Source: Sphingopyxis sp. JAI128
GTDB lineage: Bacteria > Pseudomonadota > Alphaproteobacteria > Sphingomonadales > Sphingomonadaceae
Direction of reading: 5' to 3'
NCBI RefSeq assembly: GCF_014207235.1
Contig: NZ_JACHDA010000007.1
Coordinates: forward strand, 124,001-188,000
DNA length: 64,000 nt
Under the pieces are notes generated by a model. It saw only the letters and a list, made by a program, of their open reading frames with translations. It searched no databases and was not told where the DNA came from. The stretch's first letter is position 1. Every line of letters begins with the position of its first letter. Made by a program: the position numbers and the translations under genes. Positions 1 to 7,771 of this stretch are shown one piece after another.

Positions 1-1
1 G

Positions 2-289
2 GTGGCGCAGGCGGGCGCTTTTTCGATCGTCATCGAAGGCGTGCTCGAATCGATCGCGATCGAGATCACGAACAAGGTCGATTGCCCAACGATCGGCATT
101 GGCGCTTCGGCAGAGTGCGACGGCCAGGTTCTGGTTACCGACGACATGCTCGGCATGTTCGAGCGCGTCCCCAAATTCGTCAAAAAATATGAGGATATGG
201 CGGGTGTCGTGAACGGCGCGGTGAAGAACTATGCCGACGAAGTCAGGTCCCGTTCATTCCCGACCGACGATCAGACCTACGCAGGTTGA
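2..289 (+). CDS. panB: 3-methyl-2-oxobutanoate hydroxymethyltransferase, C-terminal part (5' end outside window)
   Basis: PanB transfers a hydroxymethyl group from 5,10-methylenetetrahydrofolate to 2-oxoisovalerate, the first committed step of pantothenate synthesis, in the cytosol. Only about the last 95 residues are present. They carry the recognisable family stretches IGIGASAECDGQVLV and DMLGMF, and the usual C-terminal helix VPKFVKKY. The family is about 270 residues long, so roughly two thirds lies to the left. The GTG at position 2 is only the first codon in frame, not a start. The next gene begins 101 bases downstream, so whether they share a transcript is unclear. Confidence 0.92.
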   Translation: MAQAGAFSIVIEGVLESIAIEITNKVDCPTIGIGASAECDGQVLVTDDMLGMFERVPKFVKKYEDMAGVVNGAVKNYADEVRSRSFPTDDQTYAG

Positions 290-390
290 CGGTCGGCGCG
301 CTCGCGCCCCAGTGAAACGCTTGGCCTTTTTCGGCGTCGTCGCTAAGGAAGCGACCGGCCCAGCGCCGCACTGAGTTTATGGAGGTTTGA

Positions 391-1194
391 TTGGCCCTGA
401 GCCCGACGAATGATGCCGCGCTGTTGCAGGAAGTCGACGAAGCCGTTCGCAAGGACCGGCTCGACACGATCATGCAGCGCTATGGCCGCTGGATTATCGG
501 CGCGGTCATCGCCGGCCTGCTTGCGTTCGGCGGCTATCTTTATTGGGGGCATCGCCAGGAGCAGGCGCGCGGCGAGCAGGCCGAAGAGCTGGTCGCGGCG
601 TTCGACAAGCTCGGCGCCAACCAGCCCCGCGCCGCCGATGCCGAGCTTCAGAAACTCGTTGATGCCGGCGACCCCGCCTATCGCGCCGCTGCCCAGATGC
701 AGCAGGCGAACATCAAGGCGCAGACCGGCGACCTGAAGGCCGCCGCGGCCTTGATGGCGAAAGTCGCCGCCGACACCAAGCTCGACCCTTCGCTGCGCGA
801 CCTCGCGCTGATCCGCCAGACCGCGTTCGAATATGACACGCTGAAACCCGAAGCGGTGATCGCGCGCCTGAAGCCGATGGTCGATGCGAGAGATCCGGCG
901 TCGAGCTGGTTCGCGAGCGCGGCCGAATTGTCGGCGAGCGCGCATTACCAGCTCGGGCAGTTCGACCAGGCCGGTGCGCTGTACGCGCGCATCGCGAAAT
1001 TGCCGAACGTCGCGAAGTCGCTCCAGTCGCGTTCGGTGCAGATGGCGGGTATGCTGGGCGTCGACGCGGTTTCCGACCGCGCGACGGACAGCGCCAGCGC
1101 CGAAAAGACCGCGGCGACCGCCGCCGCGGGGGACCAGAAAGGCAATGCCGCGCCCAAGGCAGCGGCAGCCGAAAAAGTTGAGGACACGAAATAA
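391..1194 (+). CDS. YfgM-like membrane-anchored tetratricopeptide protein
   Basis: This is a 267-residue protein with a cytosolic N-terminus, one membrane segment at about residues 30-52 (WIIGAVIAGLLAFGGYLYW) and a periplasmic helical-repeat domain. The C-terminal 45 residues are Ala/Lys-rich and probably disordered. The start is a TTG preceded by GGAGG at 381-385, about 5 bases upstream, which supports this unusual start codon. It lies directly before bamB and der, the same order as yfgM-bamB-der in many Proteobacteria. In Escherichia coli YfgM is linked to the Sec translocon and periplasmic chaperones; that role here is inferred from position and architecture. Confidence 0.85.
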   Translation: MALSPTNDAALLQEVDEAVRKDRLDTIMQRYGRWIIGAVIAGLLAFGGYLYWGHRQEQARGEQAEELVAAFDKLGANQPRAADAELQKLVDAGDPAYRAAAQMQQANIKAQTGDLKAAAALMAKVAADTKLDPSLRDLALIRQTAFEYDTLKPEAVIARLKPMVDARDPASSWFASAAELSASAHYQLGQFDQAGALYARIAKLPNVAKSLQSRSVQMAGMLGVDAVSDRATDSASAEKTAATAAAGDQKGNAAPKAAAAEKVEDTK

Positions 1195-1195
1195 T

Positions 1196-2530
1196 ATGCG
1201 GAAAGCGCGTTACGGAATTTATGCGGCATTGCTGGCGCTGCCGCTTGCGGGCTGCGGCGTGTTCAAGGGCGATGGTGGACCCAAGACGCCGACCATCGGC
1301 GATCGCGTGTCGATCCTGTCCAATGACAACAGCATCAAGGTCGATGCGGCGACCGCCGGCATCGCGGTCGTCCTGCCCGAACCGGAGGTCAATGCCGCCT
1401 GGTCACAATCGGGCGGCAACGCATCGAAATCGATGGGCCATCCGGCGCTGGGCGCGACGCGCAGCCAGCTGTGGCAAGCGAGCATCGCGGGCAGCACCAA
1501 TAAGCAACGGCTCGCGGCTTCGCCTGTCGTTGCCGACAATCGCCTGTTCGCGGTGGACACCGATGCGGTCGTGTCGGCCTTTTCCGCCGACACCGGGGCG
1601 CAGCTGTGGCGGACGCCGATCGGCAGCACCGGGAAGGATTACAAGGATTCGCTGTTCGGCGGCGGCGCCGGGGTCGACGGATCGGTCGTCTATGCAACGA
1701 GCGGCGCGGGCGATGTCGCGGCGCTGAACGTCGCCGACGGGTCGGTGATCTGGAAGGTCAAGCCGGCAGGCCCGCTCCGCGGCGCGCCGACGATTGCCTT
1801 TGGCGGCGTCTATGTGATCAGCCAGGACAACCAGATTTTTGCGCTCAACGCCACCAATGGCGCGGTGCTGTGGCAGGCGACGGCGTCGCTGGAACCCGGC
1901 AGCGTGTTCGGCGCCGCGTCCCCCGCCGCGGGCCAGGGAACGATCGTCGCCGGTTTCTCGTCGGGCGAGGTTCAGGCCTATCGTTACGAAAACGGCCGCG
2001 ACCTCTGGGAAGATGCGCTGGCGCGGACTTCGATGGCGCTATCGGTTTCGACGCTCACCGACGTTGATGCCGATCCGGTCGTTGATCGCGGCCGGGTCTT
2101 TGCGCTTGGTCAGGGCGGGCGCATGGCGAGCTATGAACTGCTCACCGGTCAGCGCAGCTGGGAAATCTCGATCGCGGGCATTTCGACTCCCTATGTCGTC
2201 GGCGAGTGGGTTTATGCTATGACCGACGATGGCAAGTTGCTGTGCGTTGCGCGGGGGTCCGGCAAGGTTCGTTGGATCCAGCAGCTCGCGCGTTTCCGGG
2301 TCGAAACCGAAAAGAAGAAGAAGGATCCGATCCGCTGGACAGGGCCGATCCTCGCGGGCGGCCGCCTGATCGCAGTGAACAGCGAAGGATTTTTGCAGGA
2401 ATTTTCGCCGACTGACGGTTCGCTGCTGGGATCGACCGATTTCAAGACGCCGCTGTCGCAGCCGCCGATCGTAGCGAACAATATTTTATACGTCCTCGCG
2501 GACGACGGGAAGATCACGGCCTGGCGCTGA
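1196..2530 (+). CDS. bamB: outer membrane protein assembly factor BamB (lipoprotein)
   Basis: BamB is the beta-propeller lipoprotein of the BAM complex, which inserts beta-barrel proteins into the outer membrane. The 444-residue product starts with a lipoprotein signal ending in LPLAGC (Cys about residue 19). PQQ-like blade repeats with conserved W and G follow, for example AQLWRTPIG, VIWKVKPAG and AVLWQATAS. I chose the ATG at 1196, one base after the upstream stop, because an earlier in-frame extension would bury the signal peptide. It forms an operon with the YfgM-like gene and der. Length matches the family. Confidence 0.93.
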   Translation: MRKARYGIYAALLALPLAGCGVFKGDGGPKTPTIGDRVSILSNDNSIKVDAATAGIAVVLPEPEVNAAWSQSGGNASKSMGHPALGATRSQLWQASIAGSTNKQRLAASPVVADNRLFAVDTDAVVSAFSADTGAQLWRTPIGSTGKDYKDSLFGGGAGVDGSVVYATSGAGDVAALNVADGSVIWKVKPAGPLRGAPTIAFGGVYVISQDNQIFALNATNGAVLWQATASLEPGSVFGAASPAAGQGTIVAGFSSGEVQAYRYENGRDLWEDALARTSMALSVSTLTDVDADPVVDRGRVFALGQGGRMASYELLTGQRSWEISIAGISTPYVVGEWVYAMTDDGKLLCVARGSGKVRWIQQLARFRVETEKKKKDPIRWTGPILAGGRLIAVNSEGFLQEFSPTDGSLLGSTDFKTPLSQPPIVANNILYVLADDGKITAWR

Positions 2531-2572
2531 TATGGCGTCCGGGCCGGGGCGGCCCGGTGTAGGAATAGGGAC

Positions 2573-3961
2573 ATGTCGCGATTCGCGACGATTGCCATTG
2601 TGGGCCGGCCCAATGTGGGCAAATCGACGCTGTTCAACCGGCTGGTCGGCAAGCGCCTGGCGCTGGTCGACGACCAGCCCGGGGTGACCCGCGACCGGCG
2701 CGAGGGCGACGGCGAACTGCTCGGCCTGAAATTCACGATCGTCGATACCGCGGGTTTCGAGGATTATGACGCGGCGACCTTGCCCGGCCGGATGCGCGTG
2801 CAGACCGAAAAGGCGGTTCGCGAAGCCGACGCCGCGCTGTTCATGATCGACGGCCGCGCCGGGGTTACGCCGCTCGACGAGGAAATCGCGCGCTGGCTGC
2901 GCAGCGAGGACACGCCGATCATCCTCCTCGTCAACAAGGCCGAGGGGAAGCAGGGCGAAAATGGCCTGATGGAAAGCTATTCGCTCGGCTTCGACAATCC
3001 GATCGCGCTCAGCGCCGAGCATGGAGAAGGCGTCGTCGACCTGTTCGATGCGCTGCGGCCGATCATCGAGGGCTTCGACGCCGCCGAGGCTGAGGCATTG
3101 CCGCCGCCGGTCGAAGGCGAAGAGGATGAGGAAGCGCCGCTCGGCCCGATGAAGCTGGCGATCGTCGGCCGGCCCAATGCGGGCAAATCGACGCTGATCA
3201 ACCGCATGATCGGCGAAGACCGGCTGATCACCGGGCCCGAGGCGGGGATCACACGCGATTCGATCCGCGTCGACTGGCAATGGGAAAAGGATGGCGAGGT
3301 CCACGAGATCCAGTTGTTCGATACAGCGGGCATGCGCAAGCGCGCAAAGGTGGTCGACAAGCTGGAGAAATTGTCGGTCGCCGACGCGCTCCACGCGGTC
3401 GATTTCGCCGAGGTTGTCGTGCTGCTGCTCGATGCGACCAAGGGGCTTGAGGCGCAGGACCTGCGTATCGCCGACAAAGTGCTGCAGGAAGGACGCGCGC
3501 TGATCGTCGCGCTCAACAAGTGGGATGTTGCCGAAGATCCCTCGTCGCTGTTCAACGGCGTGCGCACCGCGCTCGATGACGGGCTGAGCCAGGTCAAGGG
3601 GGTGCCCGTGCTCAGCATTTCGGGCGCGACGGGCAAGGGCATCGACACGCTGGTCCGCGTCGCGTTCGAGCAGCGCGAAATCTGGACCAACCGGGTGTCG
3701 ACCGCGCGGCTCAACCGCTGGTTCGAAGGTGCCGTCACGGCGAATCCGCCCCCGGCACCCGGCGGCAAGCGGATCAAGCTGCGCTATATCACGCAGGCGC
3801 GTACGCGCCCGCCGACCTTCGTCGTTTTCGGATCGCGGACAGATGCGCTGCCCGGAAGCTACGAACGCTATCTGGTCAACGGGATGCGCAAGGAACTGGG
3901 GTTCCAGGGGGTGCCGGTGCGGCTCAATTTCCGCAATTCGCGCAATCCCTATGACGAGTGA
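2573..3961 (+). CDS. der: ribosome-associated GTPase Der (EngA)
   Basis: Der is an essential GTPase with two tandem G domains, needed for 50S ribosomal subunit maturation. The 462-residue product shows a first P-loop GRPNVGKST near residue 11 with DTAG, and a second P-loop GRPNAGKST near residue 199 with DTAG and NKWD. A C-terminal KH-like domain follows (IKLRYITQARTRPPTF). An acidic linker (EGEEDEEAP) joins the two G domains. It lies 42 bases after bamB and overlaps the next gene by 11 bases, so all are probably co-transcribed. Confidence 0.96.
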   Translation: MSRFATIAIVGRPNVGKSTLFNRLVGKRLALVDDQPGVTRDRREGDGELLGLKFTIVDTAGFEDYDAATLPGRMRVQTEKAVREADAALFMIDGRAGVTPLDEEIARWLRSEDTPIILLVNKAEGKQGENGLMESYSLGFDNPIALSAEHGEGVVDLFDALRPIIEGFDAAEAEALPPPVEGEEDEEAPLGPMKLAIVGRPNAGKSTLINRMIGEDRLITGPEAGITRDSIRVDWQWEKDGEVHEIQLFDTAGMRKRAKVVDKLEKLSVADALHAVDFAEVVVLLLDATKGLEAQDLRIADKVLQEGRALIVALNKWDVAEDPSSLFNGVRTALDDGLSQVKGVPVLSISGATGKGIDTLVRVAFEQREIWTNRVSTARLNRWFEGAVTANPPPAPGGKRIKLRYITQARTRPPTFVVFGSRTDALPGSYERYLVNGMRKELGFQGVPVRLNFRNSRNPYDE

Positions 3962-4175
3962 ACGGGCGGCGCTGGTCGTCGATGCGCGCGGGATGCGTTG
4001 CCCCTGGCCCGCGCTGCGGCTGGCGCGGGCGATGCGCGACGCGACCGAGGTCGTGCTGATCGCCGACGATCCGCAGGCGGGACGCGAAGTCGCGGCGCTC
4101 GCCGCCGAACATGGTTGGCGCGTCGATGGCGACACGGCGGCCGACGGCGAGGGGCGCTGGCGCGTTAGCCGCTGA
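3951..4175 (+). CDS. TusA/SirA-family sulfurtransferase-like protein
   Basis: This small 74-residue protein has the TusA-family signature near its N-terminus: DARGMRCPWPALRLARAM, which contains the CPxP motif with the sulfur-carrying cysteine. TusA relays persulfide sulfur for tRNA thiolation and molybdenum cofactor synthesis; other family members have undefined partners. The ATG overlaps the end of der by 11 bases, which suggests translational coupling. Which sulfur pathway it serves cannot be told from the sequence. Confidence 0.82.
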   Translation: MTSERAALVVDARGMRCPWPALRLARAMRDATEVVLIADDPQAGREVAALAAEHGWRVDGDTAADGEGRWRVSR

Positions 4176-4291
4176 CCCAAAATGGATCGCTTTCTTTGCC
4201 TGGTCGTCCTCACCGTAACGTCTTTTTTACCTGATTTGGGGCATGGACTGCTTGGGACCACGGCCGAATTTGAATACCAAGGGATAAAGCA

Positions 4292-4696
4292 TTGGACGAG
4301 ATCCTGGTCGATTGGGATGAATTTCGCGCGACGCGGACCCAGTTGGGTGCCGCGTTCGTACGGATTCTCGGCTATTTTCGCGAAGACGGCACCAAGTCGG
4401 TGGCGGCGATCGAGGATGCGATGCGCGCCCGCGATGCCCGCGGGCTCGTGATGCCCGCGCATACGCTGAAAAGCGAAGCGCGGCAGTTCGGCGGCGAAAA
4501 GCTCGGCGCGCTCGCCGAGGATATCGAGATGTTCGCCCGGCACTGTGTCGAAAGCCAGATCAGCCCGGAGGAATATCTGCCGCGCGTGGTCGCGCTGCGC
4601 CCGCTGTTCGAGGAAACGCTCGGCGCGCTCGAGCGCGAGGCCAATCCGCTCGTCCAGCGCCGCCCCGCCGGTTTCGACCGCGCCGTCGGCTTCTAG
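4292..4696 (+). CDS. histidine phosphotransfer (HPt) domain protein
   Basis: This is a stand-alone HPt protein of 134 residues. The phosphorylatable histidine sits in AHTLKSEARQFGGEKLGALA at about residue 52, followed by the usual helix. Such proteins shuttle phosphoryl groups between hybrid kinases and response regulators. The start is TTG with AAGGGA about 8 bases upstream; no ATG lies near. No kinase or receiver gene is adjacent, so its partners are elsewhere; the hybrid kinase at 44274-46244 is one candidate within the window. The stop codon shares bases with the stop of the convergent DUF418 gene. Confidence 0.8.
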   Translation: MDEILVDWDEFRATRTQLGAAFVRILGYFREDGTKSVAAIEDAMRARDARGLVMPAHTLKSEARQFGGEKLGALAEDIEMFARHCVESQISPEEYLPRVVALRPLFEETLGALEREANPLVQRRPAGFDRAVGF

Positions 4697-5940
4697 ATGC
4701 GCGCCGCCTTGCGCATCGGCTGAAGCTGCCAGCGCGACAGGCTGCGCCAGATCCATTCGAGCGGGCCATAATCGAACCGGTCGAGCCAGGGCTTTGACCA
4801 CAGCAGCATCGCCGCCCACATCGCAAAGCAGAAAAGATACAGCGCGGCGCGTCCGACGCTGCCGTAAAGCCCGAGCCCATAGCCATAAAAGATCGTCGTC
4901 ATCACGATCGACGTCGCAAGGTAATTGGTAAAGGCCATGCGGCCCGTCGCGGCGAGCCGCGCGCGGACGCGAGCGCTCGCGCTAGTCTGAATCAGCCTCA
5001 TGACAAGCGCCGCCCAACCGACCGTCGCGGCGATGTCGAACGGCGCCGACAGCGACAGCGAAGCGCCGAAGGTCGATATCGCGCTGAACCCGCTCGCATA
5101 TTGATACCACGCCAGGCCGACGAGCGGCGGGAGCCCGATCAGGAAGCCGGCCAGTGCCCATTTGCGGTAGCGCGCGGCGTCCCATTCGCCGGTCAGCATC
5201 CGCGATTTGAACAGGGCCATGCCGATCAGCATCAGGCCCATCGTTTCCCACAGGAACATCAGCGCCTCGACAAAGGGGTCGGTTGCCCCCGGACCCAGCT
5301 TTTCGGCGACGATGCTGCCATAGCTGCCGAGGTGATTGGCGATGTCCTTCGCATAACTTGCGGCGTTCGGTCCCATGTCGGCGTTCAGCCGCGCGAGATC
5401 GCGCTGCATCTGCACGGTCGCCTCGGGCGGCAGCTTCCCGGCTTCGCCCAGCGCGAACATCAACCAGCCCAGGACGAGGAAGCCGATCCCGATGACGAAA
5501 AAGATGATCGCCCAGACGACCAGTGCCTTCACCGGCAGGTTGCGGAACGCAAAGAGCAGCACCCCGCAAACCGCGTAGAGGAAGAGAATATCGCCGAACC
5601 AGATGAAATAATAATGGACGAGGCCGAAGACGCCGAGCCAGAGCATGCGCGAATAATGCGCACCCGCGGCGCTGCGCCCGCTCGCGGTGGCGCTTTCGAT
5701 CACGAGCAGGGTGCTGGCGCCGAACAGGATCGAAAACAGGCCGCGCATCTTGGAATCGACGAAAACGAAATTGAAGAACCAGGTTTCGAGATCGAGGTTA
5801 CCGACGGGCCCGCCCGCCAGCGGGTTGGTATAGGCTGAAAAGGGCAGGGCGAAAGCGACGATGTTCATCGCCAATATGCCCATCACCGCCACGCCGCGGA
5901 TCGCATCGAGGCTTTCGTATCGCGTCGATACCCTGTCCAT
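4693..5940 (-). CDS. DUF418-family multispanning membrane protein
   Basis: This 415-residue integral membrane protein has about ten hydrophobic segments and the DUF418 hallmarks: an N-terminal R-x-x-x-LDxxRGxAxxGI (here YESLDAIRGVAVMGILAMN) and a C-terminal GPLEWIWRSL. Family members are often annotated YeiB-like. Substrate and role are unknown. I chose the ATG at 5940 (MDRVSTRYESLD); an in-frame ATG at 5952 adds four residues. It is transcribed divergently from coq4 and convergently with the HPt gene. Confidence 0.83.
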   Translation of the reverse strand: MDRVSTRYESLDAIRGVAVMGILAMNIVAFALPFSAYTNPLAGGPVGNLDLETWFFNFVFVDSKMRGLFSILFGASTLLVIESATASGRSAAGAHYSRMLWLGVFGLVHYYFIWFGDILFLYAVCGVLLFAFRNLPVKALVVWAIIFFVIGIGFLVLGWLMFALGEAGKLPPEATVQMQRDLARLNADMGPNAASYAKDIANHLGSYGSIVAEKLGPGATDPFVEALMFLWETMGLMLIGMALFKSRMLTGEWDAARYRKWALAGFLIGLPPLVGLAWYQYASGFSAISTFGASLSLSAPFDIAATVGWAALVMRLIQTSASARVRARLAATGRMAFTNYLATSIVMTTIFYGYGLGLYGSVGRAALYLFCFAMWAAMLLWSKPWLDRFDYGPLEWIWRSLSRWQLQPMRKAARI

Positions 5941-6016
5941 GTCCGCTCCCATCCGATTGACCGCGAGGGCCTATCCTGCGCGCCAAAAGGCGTCGAGCGG
6001 TTTCGACGATGAGCGG

Positions 6017-6038
6017 TTATTGACATCTATGTCAGTAA
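6017..6038. promoter_or_regulatory. inverted-repeat operator candidate upstream of coq4
   Basis: A near-perfect palindrome of 11+11 bases with nine matching pairs, core TGACAT-CT-ATGTCA at 6021-6034. It overlaps the -35 hexamer of the coq4 promoter, so a bound protein would be expected to repress. The symmetry resembles TetR-family operators, but no such regulator is encoded in the window. Confidence 0.5.
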
Positions 6039-6047
6039 TGCTATCTG
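6020..6047 (+). promoter_or_regulatory. sigma-70-type promoter of coq4
   Basis: A perfect -35 TTGACA at 6020-6025 and a -10 TATCTG at 6042-6047 are separated by 16 bases. Transcription would start near 6054. That places the first in-frame ATG (6059) almost at the transcript end and favours the ATG at 6080. Confidence 0.6.
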
Positions 6048-6079
6048 CATAGCGTCACATGATTCGGACGAGACCAGCC

Positions 6080-6862
6080 ATGACCCCGACCCTCTTCTCC
6101 CACCCCGACCGCCAGATGCCGAAGTTCCGCCCGTTCAAGGCGTTCCAGCACTTCCGCAAGCTGATCGCGGACAAGGAAGACACCGAACAGGTCTTCCACA
6201 TCTTCGAAAATCTGCCGCGCAAGGGGTTCATGGACGATGCGCGCGCCTTTGTGACAAGCGATTTCGGCAAAAAGCTGATGGAACGCGAACCCTATCTGCC
6301 CGATCTGCTCGACGATCACAGCTGGATCGACGAACTGCCCGAAGGCAGCGTCGGCCACGCCTATGTCACCTTCATGCGCCGCGAAGGGCTGTCGGCCGCG
6401 GGCCTCGTTGCCGAAAGCGAGAAGATGGGGCGCCCGCAATATGACGATCAGGTGCAATGGTATTCGAACCGGCTGCGCGACACGCACGACCTGTTCCATA
6501 TCCTGACCGGCTATGGCCGCGACGCGCTCGGCGAACAATGCGTGCTCGGCTTCACCTATGGCCAGACCGGCAATTACGGCAATTTTTTCATCGCCTATGC
6601 TGGCGGTTACGAGGTGAAACGCAGCATCAAGAGCGACGCGCCGGTCTTCGGCGCGATCCGTCAGGGCCAGCGCCACGGCAAGGCCGCAAAGGCGATCATC
6701 GAACAGGACATCCGCGCGCTGCTCGCCGAACCGCTCGAAGCCGCGCGCGCGCGGCTGGGGATCGGCAAGCCGACGCTCTATGAAGAAGCGCATCGCGCGT
6801 ATCGAAGCCGCGGCATCGACCCGTACAACTTCCTGGCGTCGCAGCAGGCGATGGCGGCCTGA
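6080..6862 (+). CDS. Coq4-family ubiquinone biosynthesis protein
   Basis: The 260-residue product carries the Coq4 signature HDLFHILTGYGRDALGE, the HDxxH...E zinc motif of the family. Coq4 organises or takes part in late steps of ubiquinone synthesis; recent work on the eukaryotic protein implicates it in C1 decarboxylation/hydroxylation. I start at ATG 6080 because GGACGAG lies 7 bases upstream. The ATG at 6059 sits only a few bases after the predicted transcription start. It is transcribed divergently from the DUF418 gene, under an operator-like palindrome. A ubiK-like gene also occurs at the right end of the window. Confidence 0.85.
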   Translation: MTPTLFSHPDRQMPKFRPFKAFQHFRKLIADKEDTEQVFHIFENLPRKGFMDDARAFVTSDFGKKLMEREPYLPDLLDDHSWIDELPEGSVGHAYVTFMRREGLSAAGLVAESEKMGRPQYDDQVQWYSNRLRDTHDLFHILTGYGRDALGEQCVLGFTYGQTGNYGNFFIAYAGGYEVKRSIKSDAPVFGAIRQGQRHGKAAKAIIEQDIRALLAEPLEAARARLGIGKPTLYEEAHRAYRSRGIDPYNFLASQQAMAA

Positions 6863-6866
6863 ATTA

Positions 6867-7006
6867 AATCTTCCCTGTGGCGAAGCCATGGGGAGGGGGA
6901 CCGCTCATCGCAGATGAGTGGTGGAGGGGCCGCGACGGTAGCGCCAAAGCCCCTCCGTCAGCGCTTCGCGCTGCCACCTCCCCATCGCTACGCGACAGGG
7001 AGGATC
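6867..7006. repeat. intergenic inverted-repeat element (about 33-base arms)
   Basis: Left arm 6867-6899 and right arm 6974-7006 are imperfect reverse complements, sharing ATC-TCCCTGT-GCG-AGC-ATGGGGAGG. A second internal pair (GGAGGGGC / GCCCCTCC) lies inside. It sits exactly between the convergent coq4 and DUF72 genes and touches the DUF72 stop. It looks like a dispersed palindromic element of the kind common in sphingomonads and may act as a two-way terminator. A weak, partial look-alike occurs near 48626-48660. Confidence 0.7.
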
Positions 7007-7743
7007 TATTTTAGCTTGGCGATCAGCGCCCGCGCCGCGGCCGGATTGCGGACCTTCGCGCCTGAAATGAAGAAGAGATAGACGTCGCGGTCGCCCTTGG
7101 CCCAGTCCTTGGCCTGCTTGGCCCATTGGTCGAGGGCCTTGGCGTCATAGCCGGTCTCGACATTCTCTTGGCTGCGCTGGAGCCGCGCATAGGTGAAATC
7201 GGCGGTCTGTTCGTCGATGCACGGGAATTCGTCGCTGTCGGCATAGACGACCGCCATATTCCGTTCGCGCAGCATGTCGATGAAGGCGGGGTCGCGAAAG
7301 CTTTCGTTGCGCACCTCGATCGCGTGGCGCAGCGGGACGCCATCCTGCGTCTCGGGGAGCAGGTCGAGGAAACCCGCGAAATCGTCGCGGTCAAATTTCT
7401 TCGTCGCCATGAACTGCCAGTGGATCGGGCCGAGCCGGTCGCCGAGCCGCGTAATGCCCTGCGTCAGGAATTTCTCGATCGATGCGGCGCCTTCGGCCAA
7501 TATTTTGCGGTTGGTCGTGAAGCGCGACGCCTTGACGCTGAACTTGAAGCCGTCGGGAACCGACGCGGCCCAATTGGCGAAAGTTTCGGGCTTTTGGCTG
7601 CCATAATAGGTGCCATTGATCTCGATCCCGGTCAGATGCTGGCCGGCATATTCGAGCTCGCGCTTTTGCGCGAGGCCCGCGGGATAGAAGGGACCGCGCC
7701 AGGGTTCGAAGGTCCAGCCGCCAATGCCGATATGGATGGTCAT
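7006..7743 (-). CDS. DUF72 (YecE-like) protein
   Basis: This 245-residue protein is of the DUF72/YecE family, which folds as a TIM-like barrel. Recognisable family stretches are IGIGGWTFEPWRGPFYP at the N-terminus, the EINGTYYG motif, then FKFSVKASRFTTN, GPIHWQF, AIEVRNESF and YLFFISGAKVRNPAAAR. The biochemical function is not established. It ends in the palindromic repeat that separates it from coq4, and lies 28 bases downstream of the purL stop on the same strand, so the two may share a transcript. Confidence 0.88.
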   Translation of the reverse strand: MTIHIGIGGWTFEPWRGPFYPAGLAQKRELEYAGQHLTGIEINGTYYGSQKPETFANWAASVPDGFKFSVKASRFTTNRKILAEGAASIEKFLTQGITRLGDRLGPIHWQFMATKKFDRDDFAGFLDLLPETQDGVPLRHAIEVRNESFRDPAFIDMLRERNMAVVYADSDEFPCIDEQTADFTYARLQRSQENVETGYDAKALDQWAKQAKDWAKGDRDVYLFFISGAKVRNPAAARALIAKLK

Positions 7744-7771
7744 GCGATCCTCACCTCCCGGACAATGACGG

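Noticed and set aside
2486..4819. A 777-codon open frame on the minus strand opposite der
   Set aside because: It is the antisense of der, the TusA-like gene and the HPt gene, with Arg/Ala/Gln-rich composition typical of high-GC shadow frames and no domain.
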